Shown: positions 1 to 5,702, counted from the stretch's first letter. The stretch: 6,745 nucleotides of DNA from Chloroflexota bacterium (GCA_025350285.1 JANXYE010000361.1:1-6745); one strand, 5' to 3'. Notes: a model not told the origin generated them from the letters alone. Numbers and translations are program-made.

Positions 1-164
1 GGCGCCCAACGCCCGGGCCAGTCATCCCAGAGCCAGACGCTGCGCATCAGGCCGCCGTAGGTCGGGCTGTTCTCGATGTACCACTTCGTAACCCGTTCGA
101 ATGCGTCTCCCCGTGGTTTCGGCGCTGCTGGAAGAGTCACGAGGAGGGAGTCGAGCGTGGCCAC
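1..164 (-). CDS. Type ISP-like restriction-modification enzyme, N-terminal fragment (runs off left edge)
   Basis: This minus-strand frame stays open to the left edge, so only about 54 N-terminal residues are visible. Reading from the GTG at 164-162, it gives a leading hydrophobic helix (VATLDSLLVTL), then a GDAFERVTKWYIEN stretch (residues 19-32), then VWLWDDWPGRW (43-53). From family knowledge, the pattern (G)xAFE..xKWY...SP.Y...VWLWxxWPGR matches the start of the Mrr-like nuclease domain in type ISP enzymes such as LlaGI and LlaBIII, and in related DEAD-box helicase fusions. In those proteins a catalytic DxGIDLVA segment follows immediately; it would lie outside this window. Glu23 fits the first conserved glutamate of PD-(D/E)xK folds. 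The start is uncertain: no strong Shine-Dalgarno is seen, the frame is open further upstream, and the GTG at 140-138 is an alternative. It is divergent from the mod remnant to its right. The family call is fairly good; intactness cannot be judged. Confidence 0.65.
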   Translation of the reverse strand, partial: MATLDSLLVTLPAAPKPRGDAFERVTKWYIENSPTYGGLMRSVWLWDDWPGRWA

Positions 165-394
165 CCGCGAAGTGTGGCAGCGGTGGTCAACGCAGAGCAA
201 CAAGGACGTGCAAGCGGCAAGCGGCTTGCTCAGCCCCACGAGTCGCGGCCCCCGGTGGCCGCTGGCGTAGCACCCACCGGCCCAGCGCCACTCATCCCGC
301 CATCAGTACCGCGCGCGAGAGCAAGCGGCGGCCCACACCGCGACACCGCCCAACGCGACTCATCCCTCCTCCATCATCCCGCCACGCGCTCCCT

Positions 395-429
395 AACTCG
401 GAACTCGGCTCTCGGTTCTCGGAACTCGT
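395..429. repeat. Tandem heptamer repeat, five copies
   Basis: Five consecutive 7-base units are readable: AACTCGG, AACTCGG, CTCTCGG, TTCTCGG, AACTCGT. All share the core CTCG at the same phase. Positions 397-407 and 418-428 are also an exact 11-bp direct repeat. Short degenerate heptamer arrays of this sort occur between genes in some bacterial lineages, including cyanobacteria and, from memory, Thermomicrobia-type Chloroflexota. No function is claimed. Confidence 0.75.
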
Positions 430-462
430 CCTCCCTCCCCCCACAACCCCCGTCCGATCCCG

Positions 463-468
463 TACAAT
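463..468 (+). promoter_or_regulatory. Possible -10 element upstream of mod remnant
   Basis: TACAAT at 463-468 matches 5 of 6 bases of the sigma-70 -10 consensus and sits 18 bp before the GTG at 486. In a C-rich background an A/T-rich hexamer stands out. No convincing -35 box is visible at the expected distance, and there is no TG extension. It may be the old promoter of the type III operon. Confidence 0.35.
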
Positions 469-485
469 TCCCCCACCAACGCGAG

Positions 486-707
486 GTGAGCGGTTTGGGC
501 GAACTCATCTGGGACGGCAAATACGACGCGGTGACGGGCAAGCGCGTCGCCTCTCCGCGCATCGCCCTCCCCTTCCAGACCGTCGAGACCGTCAACGAAA
601 GCGCCCAGGAGCGCCAGCGCCAGTTCGACCTCTTCTCGACCGGCCGCGACTCCGCCTGGCGCAACCGGCTCATTTGGGGCGACGACATGGAGTCGTCGAA
701 GAGCTAA
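486..707 (+). pseudogene. mod: Type III-like modification methyltransferase (Mod), N-terminal remnant
   Basis: The frame encodes 73 residues from GTG 486. It opens with GELIWDGKYD (residues 5-14), followed by IALPFQTVETVNE (26-38), QRQFDLF (44-50) and NRLIWGDDM (60-68). From family knowledge these are the conserved N-terminal features of type III-like site-specific DNA methyltransferases: a short ELIW.GKY start, a PLQT-ET segment, then NRLIWGDN shortly before the catalytic DPP(F/Y) motif. Here similarity stops after Met68 (codon 687-689); ESSKS and a TAA at 705-707 follow. The catalytic motif, SAM-binding region and target recognition domain are all missing, so no methyltransferase activity is possible. 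The start may instead be TTG at 495, because AGGTGA at 484-489 lies 5 bases upstream of it as a good ribosome-binding site. The matching Res C-terminus lies at about 3340-4196, beyond a reversed insert. Confidence 0.75.
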
Positions 708-715
708 GAACGACC

Positions 716-3223
716 TTATTCGTCGGGTCCTAAGAATCGGTCGCCGTCAAAGTGGACGAGGTGTGTCGGTGCCTCGGCAATCCACACCTCCGTCTCCCAA
801 GCGATGTCTGCCATGTGGCGCGACATCGTTCTGCGATCCTCGAATGCTGAGACGAAGATCAAGTCGGCCGACGACGAGCCGAAAAGTTCCTCGAGTTCTG
901 TTCGCCGCTTCGGTCCCACCGGGCCGTGACTGGTAACGGCCTCAATGAGAACGAGCCAGTTGCGCCTCTCATCTATCACGACGACATCTGGCATTTTGCC
1001 GTGCAGCTCGACCTCAATGGCGATCTCCGAAAGGGCGATTCGATCGAACACCAGGAACTTATCGCCAGCGTCTCCGATGTAGACCACCCTTGCGCCGGGC
1101 AGGAACACCGGACAAAACTCCGTTATGACTGAGTGAATGAGGCCGGTCTGGCCTCCAGGCGCAAGCGTGATGTCGACGCCATCGGGCAACTGGACTGGGA
1201 CGCGATTCGCGCTGCGTGCGCTTGCGTAGCGTTCAGCGAGAGTGCCCGCGACTGACAAATACTCCGCGAGAAGCTCGCGCCAGCCACCAGTCCCGTACTC
1301 CTGCGCCAGCCGCAGGAACTCAGGTGTCACTCGATAAACCGTCTTGCCGCTGTTGGTCGCGCGGAGGGGATCGTCCGGATTTTGGATAACCATGCCGGCC
1401 TGTCGGAACTGGTGAATCGTCTGGCGCCTAACCGTCTCGCGAGAATTGGGCGCGTATTGCTTGTCATAATGTTCGTGGAACCATTTCATCATAGGCGTGA
1501 TGCCGATGAGTGGGTCCGAAGCGTCGGTCCATCGGGTCTGAGGTTGAATGTTCAGGAGGCTGAGAAGGGTGACCGCAGAGCGGTCGTTGAGCTGAGCACG
1601 CGGCATCCCCAGGTCTTGGAGGAAGGCGAGTGCCTCGTCAATGCGCTTGCGAGCGAGTGCGCTGCTCGGATAGTCAGGCATGAATTCAATAACTCCTGAG
1701 ACAGCTTGGTCGATGGTAGCTTGGTCCCCGTGGCCACAATGCATCGAAGACCCTATCGCCAACAATTGTGATGTCGTGGGATATGGCAAGCTGCGTAAGT
1801 CCGTGGCGTTGACCTGCGTATGCCCGCTGAATTGACGGAAATAGTCATCGACGACCGAAGAATTGAGGTAGGCACACAAACCGCTAGCCAACTCGGGTTC
1901 GAGACCAGCGCCATTGACATGCAGTACGTTCACATGGTTTTCGATCGCGACTGGACCGATGGGAAGGTCGCGAGGATCGAGTAACGCGGCCACCAACCGT
2001 CTGCGCTCTTCCTTCGCCGAGAACCGTTTAACAAGAACATAGTGCCCCTGCGGCATCAGCAGTGCCCTGGTCTCCGGAACGACCGCAATCGCGTTTGGCT
2101 TACGGCTGCCGGGTCTCGGCCATGCGATGCGCCCACCGGAAAAATGGCCCGGGTAGAGCAATGGGGCCGTGTCCGGCGTCGGCTCCCGGAGCAGCCATGA
2201 CTCTGCGCGGAAGTCTACGACTCTGCCCGTGGATGCCGAGACCCCAAGATCGCTCAGCCGGCACGGCAAGCGCTCGATAGTGTCGGTCACCTGCTGCGCG
2301 AGTCGATCGACGGTGAGTCTGATGAAGTAGTTGTCATCTTGCGGTGCGACAACGACTTCTGCGTCCACCTCCCTGAAGATGGAATCATCCCCTGGGGCCG
2401 CACTTCTCGACAATACAACAACGGAAGGTTCGCTAGCCGATCTCGTCGCGGCTACGATGATGTTCTCCTGTAGGACAGAATCTTCCCCGAATGCAGACGA
2501 TCGTGAATCGTAAATATGCAAGTGTCGTAGGTTAACGCGATGCAAAAAGCGGCGGCGAAAGTCTCGAAAGTAGGTTCCGTTGGTGAAGCTCCTGGGAACG
2601 ATGGCCACTAGTTCCCCATCTGTCTCAAGCGATCGAGTTGCGAGTTCCATGAACGCAGTATAGGTGTTCGGCGTCGCGGCGTTTATCGCTGAAAGTAGCC
2701 TCGTATACGGGGACCTCGAGCTTATCTTGCTGTACGGCGGATTCATTATCGCGCAGTTGTAGGATCTCGCGGTGAAAAGCATTGGATATGCGAGCGTGGA
2801 GACGACGTCTTCTATAAAGTCCAGATTCAGTACTCGCCAGCTGAACGCCACTTGTCTCTTCGCGCAAAAGGCGGCGCAAAGTTCCAGGGTGTTATGTAGA
2901 TGCGGTAGCAACACTTGATCGATTTCGTAGGCGGTCACGTCTATTGAGCGCGGGCATGCCGGGCGACTACAAAGCTCCGCTACAGATGCCGCGGTCAGCA
3001 GTCCCGTTCCTGCACCGGCGTCGAGAAGTCTGACATCCGACCAGGGCGCATAGAGCATTCGAGTCATCTCGGACGCCACCGCGGGCGATGAGAAATATTG
3101 TCCAAGTGCCGCTTTGCGCCGCGGATCGAGAGCGATTGCCGCTTGCATCCGGACATACTCCGCCCTGGCGAGGAGCGTCGCGCCGCCAGTCGGTCGTAGC
3201 GAGTCTGCTGCATCGGTTGTCAC
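716..3223 (-). CDS. Fused BsuBI/PstI-type DNA N6-adenine methyltransferase and restriction endonuclease
   Basis: This is a single 835-residue protein. Residues 1 to about 510 are a gamma-class N6-adenine methyltransferase like M.BsuBI/M.PstI. Motif X is LGQYFSSP (40-47), the SAM-binding motif I is LLDAGAGTG (66-74), and the catalytic motif IV is NPPY (161-164). The SGHTQVNATDLRSLPYP segment (466-482) is typical of the end of the recognition region. Residues from about 520 to 835 match R.BsuBI/R.PstI: a winged-helix-like part with SRETVRRQTIHQF (594-606) and NPDDPLRATNSGKTVY (615-630), then YIGD (715-718), MPDVVVID (744-751), EAVTSHGP (761-768), DIAWETEVW (806-814) and HFDGDRFLGP (824-833). 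The expected role is to methylate and cleave one palindromic site, possibly CTGCAG by analogy; specificity is not proven. Start is GTG 3223 with GGAAG 5 bases upstream. BsuBI and PstI use separate genes, so the fusion is unusual. Codons are less GC-rich than in neighbouring genes, suggesting transfer. It reads opposite to the broken type III genes on both sides. Confidence 0.9.
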   Translation of the reverse strand: MTTDAADSLRPTGGATLLARAEYVRMQAAIALDPRRKAALGQYFSSPAVASEMTRMLYAPWSDVRLLDAGAGTGLLTAASVAELCSRPACPRSIDVTAYEIDQVLLPHLHNTLELCAAFCAKRQVAFSWRVLNLDFIEDVVSTLAYPMLFTARSYNCAIMNPPYSKISSRSPYTRLLSAINAATPNTYTAFMELATRSLETDGELVAIVPRSFTNGTYFRDFRRRFLHRVNLRHLHIYDSRSSAFGEDSVLQENIIVAATRSASEPSVVVLSRSAAPGDDSIFREVDAEVVVAPQDDNYFIRLTVDRLAQQVTDTIERLPCRLSDLGVSASTGRVVDFRAESWLLREPTPDTAPLLYPGHFSGGRIAWPRPGSRKPNAIAVVPETRALLMPQGHYVLVKRFSAKEERRRLVAALLDPRDLPIGPVAIENHVNVLHVNGAGLEPELASGLCAYLNSSVVDDYFRQFSGHTQVNATDLRSLPYPTTSQLLAIGSSMHCGHGDQATIDQAVSGVIEFMPDYPSSALARKRIDEALAFLQDLGMPRAQLNDRSAVTLLSLLNIQPQTRWTDASDPLIGITPMMKWFHEHYDKQYAPNSRETVRRQTIHQFRQAGMVIQNPDDPLRATNSGKTVYRVTPEFLRLAQEYGTGGWRELLAEYLSVAGTLAERYASARSANRVPVQLPDGVDITLAPGGQTGLIHSVITEFCPVFLPGARVVYIGDAGDKFLVFDRIALSEIAIEVELHGKMPDVVVIDERRNWLVLIEAVTSHGPVGPKRRTELEELFGSSSADLIFVSAFEDRRTMSRHMADIAWETEVWIAEAPTHLVHFDGDRFLGPDE
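1682..1697 (-). promoter_or_regulatory. Internal ribosome-binding-site-like sequence before the endonuclease domain
   Basis: On the minus strand AGGAG (1697-1693) lies 11 bases upstream of an in-frame ATG (1681-1679), which codes Met515 of the fused protein. This falls in the linker between the methyltransferase and endonuclease domains. Starting there would give a 321-residue protein, close to the length of free R.BsuBI or R.PstI (roughly 320 residues). The 11-base spacing is longer than ideal, so use of the site is speculative. Confidence 0.35.
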
Positions 3224-3239
3224 GGGATCTTCCGTCCGA

Positions 3240-3354
3240 ACGAAAGTTCTAGAGCCGACTTTACGCGTCCCCTGCCGAAGATGGAAGGGAGCCGTTCAGT
3301 GCGAGTGCTTCATCGGGAACAGGGTGAAGGGACGGCACATCCCAGAACTTTCGT
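3240..3354. repeat. Perfect 11-bp inverted repeat flanking the region upstream of the fused R-M gene
   Basis: ACGAAAGTTCT at 3240-3250 is the exact reverse complement of AGAACTTTCGT at 3344-3354, with 93 bases between. The left arm lies 17 bases upstream of the GTG start of the fused gene, in its leader or promoter zone. The right arm lies near where similarity to the type III Res subunit begins. The pair could be operator half-sites, the ends of a small element, or chance. No clear target-site duplication flanks it. Confidence 0.4.
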
Positions 3355-3404
3355 CCTTCCCCTTCGGGCCCCTCGATCCCGCCGCCCGGAACCTCGGCGA
3401 AACG

Positions 3405-4196
3405 ATGCACTTCGAGGCCTTCGACATCCTCACCAGCGACCTCGAGGTCGAGCGCGATTACACCCGCCCCGAACCGGGCACCGTCGAAGAGATCATCGCC
3501 TACTTCGCCCAGCGCATCCTCCGCGACATCAAAGCGCCCGGCCACTTCGAGCCGATGGCGACCAAGTTGAAGGAGTTCTTCGCCAACTTCGCCTTCGCCG
3601 GCCCCGTGGACCTTGCCGACCCGCGCTACTGGACGGCGATGGGCAAGACGCCCGCCGCCGAACGCGTTGTCGCGACCTTCGTGCAAGCGCTTCGACCGCA
3701 CATCGTGGAACAGAGGGCGGTGACCGTGCAGGCCCCAGCTCGCAGCCTCTACACCACCCCCGCCTTCCCCTGGTCGAAGCCCCTCTACGAGGCGAAGCGC
3801 TCCGTCTTCAACTTCGAAGGCTGCGACAACGAATTCGAGCGCACCTTCGCCAGTTGGCTCGACCACACGTCAGATGGCCGCGCCTTCTGCAAGCTCCCCC
3901 GCGGCTTCGGCTTCTCCATCGAGTACGCCGATATCGCCGGCAACCTCCGCCTCTATTTCCCAGACTTCGTCGCGGTCGGCGCTGACGGCCGCCACTGGCT
4001 GATTGAGACCAAGGGCCAGGAAGACCTGAACGTCACCCTCAAGGACCGGGCGGCGACGCTCTGGTGCCAGAACGCGGAGACTCTCGGCCTCGGCGCCTGG
4101 CGCTACGTGAAGGTACGCCAGACGGCCTTCGAGACGAGCGAGCCGGTGCAATTGGCCGACCTCGAACACATAGGACAGGCCGCCCTCCTGGATTGA
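3405..4196 (+). pseudogene. res: Type III restriction enzyme Res subunit, C-terminal remnant
   Basis: From the ATG at 3405 this encodes 263 residues ending at TGA 4194-4196. The frame is open further left, and similarity may begin near 3340. Recognisable parts are TVEEIIAYFAQRILRDIK (26-43), FAGPVDLADP (64-73), a central FPWSKPLYEAKRSVFNFEGC (121-140) followed by DNEFE (141-145), and SIEYADIAGNLRLYFPDFV (171-189). DGRHWLIETKG (194-204) and LKDRAATLWCQNA (212-224) come next. From family knowledge this is the C-terminal endonuclease region of type III Res subunits. The catalytic pattern is Pro186-Asp187, then Glu201-Thr-Lys203. A full Res subunit is about 900-1000 residues with a DEAD-type helicase first; that part is absent here. 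The nuclease motif is intact and free of stops, so decay is recent or the piece is still expressed, but without the helicase and Mod it should not act as a type III enzyme. No clear ribosome-binding site decides the start. Confidence 0.8.
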
Positions 4197-4427
4197 CCGG
4201 CTTCCCAAACCCAACAGGTAGCCGTGCCGCTCAGTCGGCACTGGGCAAGCGTCACGAACCGTCCTCCCTCCGCCCCTCAGGACCTCGATCCGCCGTTCGT
4301 CGTTCGCCCTCAAGAGCAGTCCACCGTCTTTCATCGGCGGACATATTCACCCGGCAGTTAGCCCGGTCGTTTTCTCTCGGCAGCGACAAACCAGCACAAC
4401 GGTCTGTCGCGCGGCCGCCGCACGGTC

Positions 4428-4433
4428 TATACT
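4428..4433 (+). promoter_or_regulatory. Possible -10 element of the VOC-family gene
   Basis: TATACT at 4428-4433 is a 5-of-6 match to the -10 consensus in an otherwise GC-rich stretch, 29 bases before the ATG at 4463. No good -35 box is seen. If used, it gives a short leader that contains GGAG at 4450-4453. Confidence 0.45.
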
Positions 4434-4462
4434 CACGGCCATCTCGCCCGGAGCCTGACCAG

Positions 4463-5047
4463 ATGACACTTCCCCACGACCAGCCGATTGCTCACCACCT
4501 CGGCTTCGCCGCCCACGACGCGGAGGCGCTCGCGAAGACGTACAGCGCCATGCTGGGAGCGGCGTTCCGCTTCGCTAACTACCCGGTGCACAACCTCCGA
4601 GGTGAGCCCGCGATGCTCAAGGTGGCCTACGGCGCCGTTGCCGGCCTGGTGCTCGAAATCATCGAGATCGCCGAGGGCGACATGCCCCAGACCGCCTGGC
4701 TCGAAAAGCACGGGGAGGGGATTCAGCACATCGGCTTCTGGGTCCCGGATGTCCCGAAGGCGACCGAGCAGGCGCTCCGACGTGGCGCGACCATCGAGTG
4801 GATCTACGAAAACGGGACCGAAAAGGTGATCCAACTGCGGTCGGGCGCGAGCGTTGAGGACATCGTCGCCGAAGTCAGCCCCGCGAGCCTGACCTACCTC
4901 GATATGCCGCGGCATGCCGGCAGCGTCTCGATCGAGTTTATCGGTCCCTCCATCCAGCAGGGCATGATCGCCCCAGGTTCCATCCTCGAGGGGAGAGGCG
5001 AACTCATCACTGCCCGGCCGGCGGACTGGTTCACGAAAGACACATAG
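4463..5047 (+). CDS. VOC-superfamily (glyoxalase/methylmalonyl-CoA epimerase-like) protein
   Basis: The gene encodes 194 residues with the paired beta-alpha-beta-beta-beta modules of the vicinal oxygen chelate fold. Module one starts at IAHHLGFAAHDAEALAKTYS (9-28) and ends with LVLEIIE (62-68). Module two starts at GIQHIGFWVPDVPKATEQAL (86-105) and ends with SIEFIGP (156-162). The four positions expected to bind a divalent metal are all present: His12, Glu65, His89 and Glu158. This layout (H, E, H, E) fits the glyoxalase/methylmalonyl-CoA epimerase/dioxygenase group, but the substrate cannot be read from the sequence. It is a soluble cytoplasmic protein without a signal peptide. ATG 4463 was chosen because similarity begins right after it, with GGAG at 4450-4453 nine bases upstream and a -10-like TATACT before that. 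It is probably a single-gene transcript; the next forward gene starts 655 bp later. A tail of about 30 residues follows the second module. Confidence 0.85.
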   Translation: MTLPHDQPIAHHLGFAAHDAEALAKTYSAMLGAAFRFANYPVHNLRGEPAMLKVAYGAVAGLVLEIIEIAEGDMPQTAWLEKHGEGIQHIGFWVPDVPKATEQALRRGATIEWIYENGTEKVIQLRSGASVEDIVAEVSPASLTYLDMPRHAGSVSIEFIGPSIQQGMIAPGSILEGRGELITARPADWFTKDT

Positions 5048-5067
5048 TTACTGGTCGAAGGTTGCCC

Positions 5068-5244
5068 TCAGCGGAGCAGAAACCCTGCGCGCGCGAAGCC
5101 TGCGTCGTCGCTCGTGAGCGTGTCGCCGGCCGCGTACGTGTGCGCATCGCCGTCGGGCCGCTGCACGACCACCGTCCGCAGCGCGGGATACACCACCCAG
5201 ACGTGGGGCACGTCGCTCGCGAGGTAGTCCAGCACTTTTGAGCT
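5068..5244 (-). pseudogene. Uma2-family (DUF820) nuclease-like protein, C-terminal remnant
   Basis: Reading the minus strand, 58 residues before a TGA (5070-5068) resemble the C-terminal third of Uma2 proteins. KVLDYLASDVPHVWVVYP (residues 3-20) corresponds to the family's KVRDYLAAGVxxVWVVDP. LRTVVVQRPDG (22-32), AAGDTL (38-43) and AGF near the end match its typical finish. The aspartate in the usual WVVDP is tyrosine here. Full Uma2 proteins are about 190 residues; the catalytic N-terminal and middle parts are not found upstream, where the open frame continues with unrelated sequence. The fragment ends 20 bp from the VOC gene's stop in convergent orientation. It is most likely a dead remnant of a gene family that is numerous in Chloroflexota and cyanobacteria. 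Confidence 0.55.
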
Positions 5245-5411
5245 CGCTGGCAACCGTGGTCCGGGCCAACGGACGGCGCCGTCAGCGTTACCGCCGAGGT
5301 GATGCGTGATGCCCTCGCGGACCCTGACCGTCAGAGCGTCTACGAGTTCGAGCTGACCACGGGCGGCGCCAGCGTGATGTGTACGTGCCACCCCAACCAG
5401 GAGGCATTCAG
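5245..5411. other. Stretch without a recognised gene, plus-strand coding-like bias
   Basis: Between the Uma2 remnant and the small open frame at 5412 no family is recognised. One plus-strand frame from about 5269 to 5420 has mostly G or C at third codon positions and a balanced composition (for example QSVYEFELTTGGASV). That resembles coding DNA. Its ATG at 5299 has no properly spaced ribosome-binding site, and the frame then runs through the hairpin at 5449-5470 into arginine-rich sequence. It may be the remnant of a lost gene. Confidence 0.25.
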
Positions 5412-5630
5412 ATGGCACCCAAAGAGTGTGAAGCCCCGCCCACGAAAAACGCCCGGTTCGCACCGGGCGTCCTCGTTCGATATGGACGGTTCGTCGGGGC
5501 TGTGGTTGGTTCGTGTCGTTCGCGCCCGACCAGCTGCCGGGAACTGCCGGTGAGCGAACCGCGGCCGACGGCGGACCGTCCTGACCCTCCCCGAGGGTCA
5601 GGACCAAGCGCTCAGATGCTACAGAGATAG
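5412..5630 (+). CDS. Possible small unrecognised protein, 72 residues
   Basis: The reason to list this frame is its start: a perfect AGGAGG (5399-5404) lies 7 bases before ATG 5412, followed by 72 codons to a TAG at 5628-5630. The translation begins MAPKECEAPPTKNARFAPGV and includes VLVRYGRFVGAVVG (residues 20-33). The second half is proline-, arginine- and serine-rich, as expected for non-coding GC-rich sequence. Third-position G+C is only moderate, and two strong hairpins (5449-5470 and 5578-5604) fall inside the frame. No family is recognised. It may equally be a non-coding structured region. Confidence 0.2.
   Translation: MAPKECEAPPTKNARFAPGVLVRYGRFVGAVVGSCRSRPTSCRELPVSEPRPTADRPDPPRGSGPSAQMLQR
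5445..5470 (-). terminator. Intrinsic-terminator-like hairpin acting on minus-strand transcripts
   Basis: ACGCCCGGT (5449-5457) pairs perfectly with ACCGGGCGT (5462-5470) around a TCGC loop. Reading the minus strand, the stem is followed by five T residues (complement of 5445-5449, where the innermost T also closes the stem). That is the layout of a rho-independent terminator for transcription moving right to left. No minus-strand gene is recognised just upstream of it, so it may end an antisense or small RNA, or insulate against it. On the plus strand no T-tract follows. Confidence 0.55.
5578..5604. other. Strong 11-bp perfect hairpin
   Basis: GTCCTGACCCT (5578-5588) and AGGGTCAGGAC (5594-5604) are perfect reverse complements around a 5-base loop. 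There is no T-tract on either side, so it is not a standard terminator. It lies about 40 bases upstream of the FAD gene's -10 element, outside the predicted transcript of that gene. It could be an operator, part of a minus-strand RNA, or a terminator for transcripts arriving from the left. Confidence 0.6.
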
Positions 5631-5641
5631 TATTCCCGCCG

Positions 5642-5650
5642 TGATACAAT
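5642..5650 (+). promoter_or_regulatory. Extended -10 promoter of the FAD-dependent oxidoreductase gene
   Basis: TGATACAAT at 5642-5650 combines a TG extension with TACAAT, one base off the -10 consensus. Extended -10 promoters can work without a good -35 box, and none is visible here. Transcription would start near 5657, giving a leader of about 45 bases that includes the GGAGG ribosome-binding site at 5691-5695. Confidence 0.5.
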
Positions 5651-5702
5651 CCGCGGATCACAGACCCACGCAATCGGAGCGTTCCCCACTGGAGGTTGAC
5701 AC

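Larger units (their letters stand above)
165..485. other. Intergenic region between divergent restriction genes
   Basis: No credible gene is seen in these 320 bases. The open frames here are arginine- and proline-rich, low-complexity translations with no family resemblance. The stretch is C-rich on the plus strand and contains three copies of GCAAGCGGC (210-218, 217-225, 321-329). It also has a short 6-bp inverted repeat around 217-229, two similar CTCATCCC-containing segments near 291 and 360, and the heptamer array listed separately. It should carry the divergent promoters of the ISP-like gene and the mod remnant. Confidence 0.6.

Noticed and set aside
101..485. Long plus-strand open frames across the intergenic stretch before mod
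   Set aside because: The translations are arginine/proline-rich, lack family motifs, and are explained by high G+C with few stops. Only the part after 486 shows family similarity.
704..736. Repeated CTAAGAA (704-710 and 730-736) as a target-site duplication or attachment site
   Set aside because: It is only 7 bp, both copies lie on the same side of the insert, and no partner is found at the right junction.
3258..3263. TAAAGT on the minus strand as the -10 box of the fused R-M gene
   Set aside because: The position is plausible, but the match is modest and no -35 partner is visible, so it is too weak to list.
4224..4241. Hairpin GTGCCG...CGGCAC just after the Res stop as a terminator
   Set aside because: The stem is only 6 bp and no T-tract follows, so it does not qualify as an intrinsic terminator.
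3261..4334. Minus-strand and +2-frame open frames overlapping the Res remnant
   Set aside because: They mirror the GC-biased third positions of the real plus-strand frame and are low-complexity (Arg- or Glu/Gly-rich). The Res frame carries clear motifs.
4433..4915. Minus-strand 160-residue open frame opposite the VOC gene
   Set aside because: It is a shadow of the VOC coding frame, which has all four metal-ligand positions and a plausible start.
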